This document shows positions 43,098-50,876 of a stretch of 64,000 nucleotides of DNA, piece by piece. The stretch is taken from contig NZ_VSFF01000011.1 in the NCBI RefSeq assembly GCF_008085905.1, positions 310,001 to 374,000 on the forward strand, given 5' to 3'. Source of the DNA: Actinomadura syzygii. GTDB taxonomy: Bacteria; Actinomycetota; Actinomycetes; Streptosporangiales; Streptosporangiaceae. Position 1 is the stretch's first letter. The number at the start of each line of letters is the position of its first letter. The notes beneath the pieces were generated by a model. It saw only the letters and a program-made list of their open reading frames with translations, made no database searches and was not told the DNA's origin. A program made the position numbers and the translations under genes.

Positions 43098-43843
43098 TTG
43101 TCCTCCAGGAGCTCGGACAGGTCGGAGACGACGATGTCGGCGCCGTGCTCGGCGAGCGCCTTGGCGTGCGCCTCGTCGACCCGGTTGACGCCGACTACGT
43201 AGGCGAAGCCGCCCGCGCGGCCGGCCTGGACGCCGGCCAGCGCGTCCTCGAACACGACGGCCCGCGCCGCCTGGACGCCCACCTCGCGGGCGCCCTCGAT
43301 GAACATGTCGGGGGCCGGTTTGCCCGGCAGCCGCCGCTCGGCCGCGACGACGCCGTCGACCCGCGCGTCGAACAGGTCGGTGATGCCGACCGTCCGCAGC
43401 ACCTGGACGGTGTTGGCGCTGGACGACACCACCGCCGTCCGCAGCCCCGCCGCGCGCGCCGCGCGCACGTAGTCGATGGAGCCGTCGAAGGTCTCGACGC
43501 CGCGCTCCTCGATGATCTTCAGGACGAGCGCGTTCTTGCGGTTGCCGAGCCCCCGGACGGTCTCCGCCTCGGGCGGGTCGTCCGGATCGCCCTCGGGCAG
43601 CTCGATGCCGCGCGAGTGCAGGAAGGAGCGTGTGCCGTCCTCGCGCTTCTTGCCGTCGACGTACCGGCCGTAGTCCTTCACCGTGTCGAACTCGGTGAAG
43701 GGCTCGCCGGTGCGCCGGGCGCGCTCACGCAGGTAGCCGTCGAACATCTCCTTCCAGGCGGCCGCGTGGACCGCGGCCGTGCGGGTCAGTACCCCGTCCA
43801 GATCGAAGAGGCACGCAGCCGCCTCGTCCGGCAGTCCCAGCAT
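43094..43843 (-). CDS. HAD-family beta-phosphoglucomutase
   Basis: A 249-residue HAD enzyme of the beta-phosphoglucomutase type that would convert beta-glucose 1-phosphate to glucose 6-phosphate. The nucleophile motif C-L-F-D-L-D-G-V-L has Asp14 and Asp16. S-S-S-A-N near 140, the G-K-P-A-P-D lysine region near 175 and V-F-E-D-A near 197 complete the HAD motifs. ATG 43843 has AGGGGG upstream. The DNA just before it contains a diverged second copy of the C-L-F-D-encoding segment, perhaps a partial duplication. It is translationally coupled to the GH65 gene. Confidence 0.9.
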   Translation of the reverse strand: MLGLPDEAAACLFDLDGVLTRTAAVHAAAWKEMFDGYLRERARRTGEPFTEFDTVKDYGRYVDGKKREDGTRSFLHSRGIELPEGDPDDPPEAETVRGLGNRKNALVLKIIEERGVETFDGSIDYVRAARAAGLRTAVVSSSANTVQVLRTVGITDLFDARVDGVVAAERRLPGKPAPDMFIEGAREVGVQAARAVVFEDALAGVQAGRAGGFAYVVGVNRVDEAHAKALAEHGADIVVSDLSELLEDK

Positions 43844-44002
43844 CCAAACCCCCTGGCCAATGTCACCATCGAAGAGACACGCAAACGCGTCCCGTCCGCT
43901 CGGCCGCACCGTGCACACCAGCGGTGTCGCCCGCTCGAACGGGGGGATCATGCCATGCGTACAACCCCTTGATCAGGGTGGCATACGAGGAGGACCGAGC
44001 CA

Positions 44003-45427
44003 ATGGAAATGGCGCGTATCGGGGTCACGGGCCTCGCCGTGATGGGCCGGAACCTGGCCCGCAACCTCGCCCGGCACGGGCACTCCGTGGCCCTGCACAA
44101 CCGCACTTCCGCCAGAACGAAAGCCCTGGTGGAGGAGTTCGGCGGCGAGGGGACTTTCGTGCCCGCCGACACGCCGGAGGCGTTCGTCGCCGCCCTGGAG
44201 CGGCCCCGCCGTTTGGTGATCATGGTGAAGGCGGGCGGCCCGACCGACGCCGTGATCGACGAGTTCGCGCCGCTGCTGGAGCCCGGCGACATGATCGTGG
44301 ACGGCGGCAACGCCAACTTCGTCGACACCCGCCGCCGGGAGGCCGCGCTGCGCGAGCGCGGGATCCACTTCGTCGGCACCGGCATCTCCGGCGGCGAGGA
44401 GGGCGCGCTGCACGGCCCGAGCATCATGCCGGGCGGATCCGCCGAGTCCTACGCCGCGCTCGGCCCCCTCCTGGAGGACATCGCCGCCGAGGTCGACGGG
44501 ACGCCTTGCTGCACCCACGTCGGCCCCGACGGCGCCGGGCACTTCGTGAAGATGGTGCACAACGGCATCGAGTACGCCGACATGCAGCTGATCGCCGAGT
44601 CCTACGACCTGCTCCGGCACGCCGCCGGGCTCGCGCCCGCCGAGATCGCCGAGGTCTTCCGGACGTGGAACACCGGCCGCCTGGAGTCGTACCTGATCGA
44701 GATCACCGCCGAGGTCCTCGCGCACACCGACGCCGCCACCGGACGCCCCTTCGTGGACGTCGTCCTCGACCAGGCCGAGCAGAAGGGGACCGGGCGCTGG
44801 ACCGTCCAGACCGCGCTCGACCTGGGCGTTCCGGTGAGCGGCATCGCTGAGGCGGTGTTCGCGCGGTCGGTCTCGGGGCACGCGGGTCTGCGCGAGGCCG
44901 CCCAGAACCTCCCGGGTCCTTCCCGCGGCCTGGTCGCGGGCTCCGGCCTCGCGGACGCGGTGGAGAAGGCGCTCTACGCCTCCAAGATCGTCGCGTACGC
45001 GCAGGGCTTCCACCAGATCCAGGCGGGCAGCGCCGAGTACGGCTGGGACATCGACCTCGGCGCGATGGCCGCGATCTGGCGCGGCGGCTGCATCATCCGC
45101 GCCCGCTTCCTGGACCGCATCCGCGCCGCCTACCAGGCCGACCCGGAGACGCCCACCCTGCTCACCGACGCCCATTTCACCGAAGCGGTCGGCGACGCCC
45201 AGGACGCCTGGCGCGAGGTCGTCGGCACGGCCGCGCGGCTCGGCATCCCGGTGCCCGGCTTCTCCACGGCCCTGGCCTACTACGACTCGCTCCGCGCCGA
45301 CCGCCTCCCAGCGGCCCTCACCCAGGCCCAGCGCGACTACTTCGGCGCCCATACGTATCGGCGTGTCGACCGTGAAGGGTCGTTCCACACGCTCTGGGGC
45401 GGCGACCGCACCGAAGTGACCGCCTGA
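44003..45427 (+). CDS. gnd: 6-phosphogluconate dehydrogenase (decarboxylating)
   Basis: A 474-residue enzyme of the oxidative pentose phosphate pathway, producing ribulose 5-phosphate, CO2 and NADPH. The Rossmann motif G-V-T-G-L-A-V-M-G-R-N is at residues 7-17 and H-N-R-T marks NADP preference. The substrate signature D-G-G-N-A-N and catalytic K-M-V-H-N-G-I-E-Y are present. The C-terminus has H-T-L-W-G. It is divergent from the mutase/GH65 operon, which also feeds glucose 6-phosphate. Confidence 0.95.
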   Translation: MEMARIGVTGLAVMGRNLARNLARHGHSVALHNRTSARTKALVEEFGGEGTFVPADTPEAFVAALERPRRLVIMVKAGGPTDAVIDEFAPLLEPGDMIVDGGNANFVDTRRREAALRERGIHFVGTGISGGEEGALHGPSIMPGGSAESYAALGPLLEDIAAEVDGTPCCTHVGPDGAGHFVKMVHNGIEYADMQLIAESYDLLRHAAGLAPAEIAEVFRTWNTGRLESYLIEITAEVLAHTDAATGRPFVDVVLDQAEQKGTGRWTVQTALDLGVPVSGIAEAVFARSVSGHAGLREAAQNLPGPSRGLVAGSGLADAVEKALYASKIVAYAQGFHQIQAGSAEYGWDIDLGAMAAIWRGGCIIRARFLDRIRAAYQADPETPTLLTDAHFTEAVGDAQDAWREVVGTAARLGIPVPGFSTALAYYDSLRADRLPAALTQAQRDYFGAHTYRRVDREGSFHTLWGGDRTEVTA

Positions 45428-45494
45428 CGGTTCCAGGCGCCGGGTGTTGACCCGCCCGGACGCCCGGAGACCGCCATACTGTCGGCGCACTGCG

Positions 45495-45668
45495 TCACGG
45501 TTCGTCGGGGTCACGCTCGACGCCCGCGATCGGGTTGCCTTGGCGGGTGCCGCCCTCCGCGTCCGACTCGTAGCCCTCCTCCGCGCTGTCGGTGCCGGGG
45601 ACGACGCGCTGATGCGGCTGGTCCTCCAGACCTGAACTGGCTCCGGGTTCTTCGTCCCTCTTGCTCAT
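45495..45668 (-). CDS. Small acidic protein
   Basis: A 57-residue frame starting M-S-K-R-D-E-E-P-G and ending E-R-D-P-D-E-P. It is rich in Glu, Asp, Gly and Pro, with no hydrophobic core, so it is likely disordered. AAAGGGG lies five bases before the ATG and third codon positions are mostly G or C, which supports a real gene. It is divergent from the large HSP90-like gene and convergent with gnd. No family is recognised. Confidence 0.55.
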   Translation of the reverse strand: MSKRDEEPGASSGLEDQPHQRVVPGTDSAEEGYESDAEGGTRQGNPIAGVERDPDEP

Positions 45669-45809
45669 GCCGTGCCCCTTTCGAGTCGGTTCGCTCCAGC
45701 GGGTTGTTGCCGGGCAGCCCGTCCCTAACCGGTCGTCGCGCGATTCTGGTGGTCTGCCGGTCTATGGGCGGTGTAGATACGTTCCCGGGGGCGGCGACGG
45801 GAGGCGGAC

Positions 45810-48800
45810 GTGGCGGGCGGGCACCGGATCGATCGCACGGCATGGCCGGAGGACGGCCCGTACCGGCGGCTGCTGGAACTCCTCGACGGCGTCCACAGGG
45901 ACAACGGCGGAAAGAGCCTCCGCGAGATCGCCGCCGCCATGAACCTGGCCTCGGCCTCGCGCGTCAACGACTTTCTTCGCGGTCGGCGGCGGCCGGTCGA
46001 CGACCAGCAGTTGGCGTTGCTGGTAAAGGCCCTGGGCGGGGGAGAGGACGACGTGCGCGCGGCCGTCCGGCTGTACGGGCAGGTGCCTGTCGCGAAAACG
46101 GTTGCGCGGTCTCCGTGGGCCGAGCACGTCTCCGAACACATCGCCTGGGAACTGGTCGACGAGCAGCGCGATGCCTCCGCCTTCCGGGACGCGACCATCG
46201 ACATCGCCGAACGCCTGGGACGGCTGAGCGGTACGGCCGAAGCGGCATTGGACGACGATCTCTGGCTCGATGCCGAGCTGGCCGTCCGCTTCGCCAAACG
46301 GACGGATTGGCTGCTGCGCACCCCGCTCGCGGAGTTCCTGCGCGATCTCTCCCCGGCCGAGGCCGCGCTTCTGGTGCTGGTTCCGCTGCTGCACCACACC
46401 CATATGGTCAAGACGCTTGCCGGGCTTCGTGACATCGCCCCGCTCGACCTCGGCGCGGAGGGTGGCGAGGGAGCGCGGCGCGAATACGAGACCTTTCTCA
46501 GAGGGCAGCGTGAACTGGTCGACCGCGCACAGGCCCGGACCTTGCCGGACCGAGACCCAGCCACCACGGAAATCGGCTGGTGGCTGTTCCATCGTTGGGT
46601 AGCGCGGTATCCGCAGGCTTACGCCTTGGGCGCCGTGCACGCTCTGCTGAGCGGCATCGAGATCGCCGACCACCGCATGCGGGACGAGGTGCTCGACGCG
46701 AAGACCGTCCAGCGATTCCTAGCCGCGCTGCGCCTCGACCTCTCCGAACTCGGCGACACCGATCGGAAGAACGCGCCGCAGTTCGAGACCGTCCTGTTCG
46801 CTGGGGAGCCGCATGAGCAGCGCGTGCGGGAACTACTGATCGGACAGATCCTCACGGTCGCCTACGCGCTGACGCTCGACCTCGTCCGGCTCCCGGACAT
46901 CGTGGTGCGACACCTCGGCATCCCGCATCCGGTGGATCTGGGCGAGCTCCGGGAAACGGTGTCGTCCCGGGCGAAATGGGTGCTCCAGTCGGACTGCCTC
47001 GTCCTGCGCGCCGACTGCCATCACGCCGCCGAACTCGAAGGGCTGCGCCAGTACGCGAGCCAGGTCGACGCCCTTCTGCACACGATCCGGCAGGGGTGCG
47101 GCGACCATTCCACGATGCAGGTGCTCACGCGGCTGCCGTCCCGCGCGTCCGCCGACGACGTCCGCCCCGGAACCAACGATGACGGCCGCCTCCTTTTCCA
47201 ACGCGTCAGCCGATTCCGCTTGGACGAGCGCCGCGTGCAGGACCTGCTCATGGGCGAACAGCTCTACCAGGATCGCGGTCTCGCCATTCGCGAGCTGTAT
47301 CAGAACGCGCTGGACGCCTGCCGCTACCGCCGGGCCCGTCACGCCTACCGCAGCCGAGGCGACTGGCTGGACGAGTGGAACGGCCGCATCCACTTCACCC
47401 AGGGCGTGGACGAGAACGGCCGCGCCTACCTGGAATGCCGCGACAACGGAATCGGCATGACCGAGTCCGTCCTCACGGAGGTCTTCTCGCAGGCCGGTGC
47501 CCGCTTCACCGACACGACCGAGTTCCTGATCGAGTCGGCCGACTGGAAGAACGCCGACCCACCCATCCCGTTCCACGCCAACAGCCGTTTCGGCATCGGC
47601 GTCCTCAGCTACTTCATGATCGCCGACGAGATCGAGGTCGTCACTCGACCCCTGGACCGGGGCCACCGCTCGAACCCTACGCTGATGGTTTCGATCTTCG
47701 GCCCGGGTCATTTGTTCCACATCGAGCATCTGCCCACCGACCGCTCTCCAGGCACCTCGGTAAAGCTGTACCTCCGCGAGAGCGAGGACGCTCTGTCCTG
47801 CGTGGAAGAGTTGCGCCGCTTCCTCGGCATCGCCGAATTCCGCACTACTGCTGAGCACGAGGCGCAACGTGAGACGTGGGAATCCGGCGTATTGCGACCC
47901 CGCGCACGCCCGTCCTGGGAAACTGATGGCCTTGATGCACACGGCAAACTCGTCCCCTGGAAGGACGACGACGGCGGCCAGGTCGTCTGGTGCGAGAAAG
48001 GTGGCGGCCTTCTGGTCGACGGCATCTATGTCAAGCCAAGCGTGCGCCGTGGAGTTTTCGCAGGATTGGAAGACGGCACCCTGTATGGCGCGGTCGTCAA
48101 TCTTACTGGCGCACACGCGCCGGAACAAATCTCCGTGGACCGAAGGAAGGTCCTCTCCGACGTCTCTGACCAGTCTGAGAAATTGCTGGTTTCGGCGCTG
48201 AGCGAACTGATTTCAACGGGACGTGATCTGCTGGACGTCTGCTGGCTGAGCAACGTCGCGTGGGCCAGCCCCAGGCTGGGAGATCTTATCAGCGAGGCGT
48301 CTGCCGAATCCAGTGCGGGCCTCATGACGCGAGAGGGGACGGTGGATGTCGCCCACACCGGCTGTCTCCTCCAAGACTCCTATCTCGCTTTAGAGGGTGA
48401 TCGCGTCGAACAGCGTTCCGAAGGTGAAGGGCTCAATTTCTGGAACGTGGATTTTGGTCCATACGTAAGTGACCACGTGGCGATATGGCGTATGGCGGCG
48501 CATGGGCGGCTACCTGATTTTATGAAGGAGTCAGTAGTCGGTCGCGGGAGATTGCGGCGTGCCCGGCCATCCGACACTTTTCTCTTAGGGGGTATCTCCA
48601 GATATGTTCAGCCGGACCGAAGGGTTAGTCCGAATGACTGGGCCTGGGAGAGGAAGAGTGTCGAGCGCTTTCCGGGTCATGTACTTTGGGTGGCGCTGCT
48701 GACTGGAGTAACGCCACGTGAGGTGGCGCAGCGAGCAGTCGACGTGGGCGTCGAGGAAATCCAGCCAGAACGGTTTCCGGCTTCTGGTGGCAACGAGGTC

Positions 48801-49976
48801 GACCTCACGTTACTCAGCGAGCGACGTACCGGCAGGCCCCAATGGTGGGAAGTGACTGATGTCGTCCCCTATGGACACATAGCTGCAGTGGCACTTCAGT
48901 TCGGCTGCGGATTGCGAGACCTGATGAGCCGACTGGAACGATACGGCCATCTGATACCGCCGGGCAGGCCTCCGGAAAAAGCGATCTCTGCTCAGGAACT
49001 GCGCATGCTGTGTTGGAGTTCGGATGATGTCAACCCGATCAACAGCAGGCCGCAGCCATTGCCGAGCAGTCATGTCGTGAAAAGTGCGTGGGATCTAGGA
49101 ATTTCGACCAGTGAGGTGTGCGAATGGATTCGTGAATTCGGCTTCCATGTTGATGATCTTGCTCTGCCAGCTCGGCCATCCGAAGCTGACTATGCGTTGT
49201 TCGACTGGAGATTCGGCTATGAAGAGCAAGATGAAATTGATCCCACGCTAACGCTTTCTCCTGCTCATCTAGTCCGCGCGTCACTCGCGCTCAACATTTC
49301 GATTCCGGAAGTCGCCGCCCGCCTAGCTGCCTACGGTGTCCCTGTGCCCTCCCCCCGGCGGCTACCTGAGCGTGCCTCTAACGGAGATCTAAAACTGCTC
49401 AGCCGAGATGGAGACGGTTTTCCACCCTGGTGGCCGATCGAGCAAGAGATTCCGCTGTCGAATTTTTTGATCGTGAGCAGTCGGGCGGATCTCGAACCGG
49501 AGCAGGCAGCGGCGCGTCTTGCTGAATATGGAATGAGAGTCCCGAACGGACCGTTCCCTGCCAAACTCGACGAGCCGCGGATGCGGCTGCTCTCGAAGAG
49601 GTTCTTTACCGGTGCGTGGCTCGATCCGAGGTGTGTTGTGCACCGGGCCCATCTGGTCCGAGCTTCTGTCGAGATGGGCATCAGTCCCGGAGAGGCAGCC
49701 GGGCATTTGATCGAGTGCGGACTGACCGTTCCGCCTGGTGAGATCGCGAATGCACCCGATCCGGTGGATCTAGTGCTGCTGCGCTATGGCCATTCAATTT
49801 CCGACCGATGGCTTGACGTAGAGCAGCCCGTGCCGCTGCTTCATTTACTGCGCGTCTCTCGGCGGCTCGGGATGAGCGTATGGGCGGCGGCTGAGCGACT
49901 GCGGTGGCTTGGTATGGACGTGTCCGACGTCGATGACAGCATCGCGGAAGCGCTGCGTCGGGTGCCGTGGGCATAG
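45810..49976 (+). CDS. HTH / HSP90-like ATPase / repeat-domain protein (candidate conflict-system regulator)
   Basis: A 1388-residue multidomain protein. Residues 36-77 form an Xre-type HTH (S-L-R-E-I-A-A-A-M-N-L-A-S). Residues about 80-480 are helical and unrecognised. A complete GHKL ATPase follows: R-E-L-Y-Q-N-A-L-D-A with Glu495 and Asn499, D-N-G-I-G-M at 545-550, F-G-I-G-V-L-S-Y-F at 594-602 and G-T-S-V at 648. S-V-D-R-R-K with Arg778 resembles the HSP90 middle-domain loop. Seven repeats of about 65 residues begin near 955, 1020, 1083, 1148, 1215, 1277 and 1342. GTG 45810 has GGGAGG upstream. GC falls in the last half. Confidence 0.85.
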   Translation: MAGGHRIDRTAWPEDGPYRRLLELLDGVHRDNGGKSLREIAAAMNLASASRVNDFLRGRRRPVDDQQLALLVKALGGGEDDVRAAVRLYGQVPVAKTVARSPWAEHVSEHIAWELVDEQRDASAFRDATIDIAERLGRLSGTAEAALDDDLWLDAELAVRFAKRTDWLLRTPLAEFLRDLSPAEAALLVLVPLLHHTHMVKTLAGLRDIAPLDLGAEGGEGARREYETFLRGQRELVDRAQARTLPDRDPATTEIGWWLFHRWVARYPQAYALGAVHALLSGIEIADHRMRDEVLDAKTVQRFLAALRLDLSELGDTDRKNAPQFETVLFAGEPHEQRVRELLIGQILTVAYALTLDLVRLPDIVVRHLGIPHPVDLGELRETVSSRAKWVLQSDCLVLRADCHHAAELEGLRQYASQVDALLHTIRQGCGDHSTMQVLTRLPSRASADDVRPGTNDDGRLLFQRVSRFRLDERRVQDLLMGEQLYQDRGLAIRELYQNALDACRYRRARHAYRSRGDWLDEWNGRIHFTQGVDENGRAYLECRDNGIGMTESVLTEVFSQAGARFTDTTEFLIESADWKNADPPIPFHANSRFGIGVLSYFMIADEIEVVTRPLDRGHRSNPTLMVSIFGPGHLFHIEHLPTDRSPGTSVKLYLRESEDALSCVEELRRFLGIAEFRTTAEHEAQRETWESGVLRPRARPSWETDGLDAHGKLVPWKDDDGGQVVWCEKGGGLLVDGIYVKPSVRRGVFAGLEDGTLYGAVVNLTGAHAPEQISVDRRKVLSDVSDQSEKLLVSALSELISTGRDLLDVCWLSNVAWASPRLGDLISEASAESSAGLMTREGTVDVAHTGCLLQDSYLALEGDRVEQRSEGEGLNFWNVDFGPYVSDHVAIWRMAAHGRLPDFMKESVVGRGRLRRARPSDTFLLGGISRYVQPDRRVSPNDWAWERKSVERFPGHVLWVALLTGVTPREVAQRAVDVGVEEIQPERFPASGGNEVDLTLLSERRTGRPQWWEVTDVVPYGHIAAVALQFGCGLRDLMSRLERYGHLIPPGRPPEKAISAQELRMLCWSSDDVNPINSRPQPLPSSHVVKSAWDLGISTSEVCEWIREFGFHVDDLALPARPSEADYALFDWRFGYEEQDEIDPTLTLSPAHLVRASLALNISIPEVAARLAAYGVPVPSPRRLPERASNGDLKLLSRDGDGFPPWWPIEQEIPLSNFLIVSSRADLEPEQAAARLAEYGMRVPNGPFPAKLDEPRMRLLSKRFFTGAWLDPRCVVHRAHLVRASVEMGISPGEAAGHLIECGLTVPPGEIANAPDPVDLVLLRYGHSISDRWLDVEQPVPLLHLLRVSRRLGMSVWAAAERLRWLGMDVSDVDDSIAEALRRVPWA

Positions 49977-49995
49977 TTAGCTGTAGAATTGCCGG

Positions 49996-50586
49996 GTGTG
50001 GATTCCGGGGGACGATGAGATCCGGGCCTTGCATGAGCGGTATGCGCCGAGCCCGCAGGCGTTCGATCTCGTCTGGACGCACTGCGTCATCGTGTGTCGC
50101 ATCGCCGAGCAGGTCGTCGACGGGCTCGACGTGGACAAAGACCTCGTCCGGGCCGGATGTCTGTTGCACGACATCGGCGTCTACCGCCTGTACGACGTCA
50201 CCGGCGAACTCGACCACAAGCAGTACGTCCGGCACGGCGTCCTGGGACACGAGATCCTGAGCAGCGAAGGGTTCCCCGAGGAGATCTGCCGGTTCTGTTC
50301 GCATCACACCGGGATGGGCCTCACCGCGGACGACATCGAGAGCCAGCGTCTTCCCCTCCCCAAAGGTGACTACGTGGCCGAGTCCGACGAAGAGCGGGTC
50401 GTCATGTACGCGGACAAGTTTCACAGCAAGTCCATCCCGCCGAGGTTCGTGTCGGCTGACTCGTTCGCGCTGCATGTGAGGCGATACGGCGAGGACAAAG
50501 TCACTGCCTTCGAGGCGATGCGCGAGACGTTCGGGGAGCCCGATCTCGCGCCCCTCGCAGTTGAGTACGGCCACGCCCTGGTGTAA
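49996..50586 (+). CDS. HD-domain phosphohydrolase
   Basis: A 196-residue HD-superfamily hydrolase. The metal-binding set is seen as W-T-H-C near residue 34, L-L-H-D-I-G near 57, H-G-V-L-G-H-E-I near 80, S-H-H-T near 99 and a final aspartate in M-Y-A-D-K-F near 138. Such proteins hydrolyse nucleotides or phosphoesters. It starts 19 bases after the HSP90-like gene on the same strand, so the two are probably co-transcribed. The substrate is unknown; in a conflict system it could be the effector or a nucleotide-signal hydrolase. Confidence 0.85.
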   Translation: MWIPGDDEIRALHERYAPSPQAFDLVWTHCVIVCRIAEQVVDGLDVDKDLVRAGCLLHDIGVYRLYDVTGELDHKQYVRHGVLGHEILSSEGFPEEICRFCSHHTGMGLTADDIESQRLPLPKGDYVAESDEERVVMYADKFHSKSIPPRFVSADSFALHVRRYGEDKVTAFEAMRETFGEPDLAPLAVEYGHALV

Positions 50587-50740
50587 CCCCACTCGTGCGC
50601 CCGCGTACCGCGTCCCACCACGAAGCCCCAGGTCAGCAACAGGCTCCGCAGAGCGCACAACGCACGTCACGCAAGCGCACGCCCACCGGATGCGCGTCCG
50701 GCGCAGGCTGCTCTCGTTCGCAGGACGACGGGAGTGGGCC

Positions 50741-50842
50741 ATGCAGACGATCGTGGAATTGGCGCCGGTGATCGGCGGGGTGCTGAACGTGGTGGCGGCC
50801 GCTGTCGGGGCCGTCACGGCGCTCACCGTGAAGAGGCGGTGA
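50741..50842 (+). CDS. Possible 33-residue single-pass membrane peptide
   Basis: A short frame beginning M-Q-T-I-V-E-L-A-P-V-I-G-G and ending T-V-K-R-R. Nearly all of it is one hydrophobic helix with a basic end. GGGAG lies six to seven bases before the ATG and third positions are mostly G or C. It sits between the HD gene and the helicase gene, at the end of the candidate defence cassette. Small hydrophobic peptides of this form can be membrane toxins or small regulators, but nothing here proves it. Confidence 0.45.
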   Translation: MQTIVELAPVIGGVLNVVAAAVGAVTALTVKRR

Positions 50843-50876
50843 CGCGGCAGTGCGCGAACGGGGGCAGGATGGAGGG

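Noticed and set aside
43850..43951. An N-terminal extension of the beta-phosphoglucomutase with a second C-L-F-D motif
   Set aside because: ATG 43843 has a proper ribosome site and gives a normal HAD N-terminus; the upstream copy seems a diverged partial duplication.
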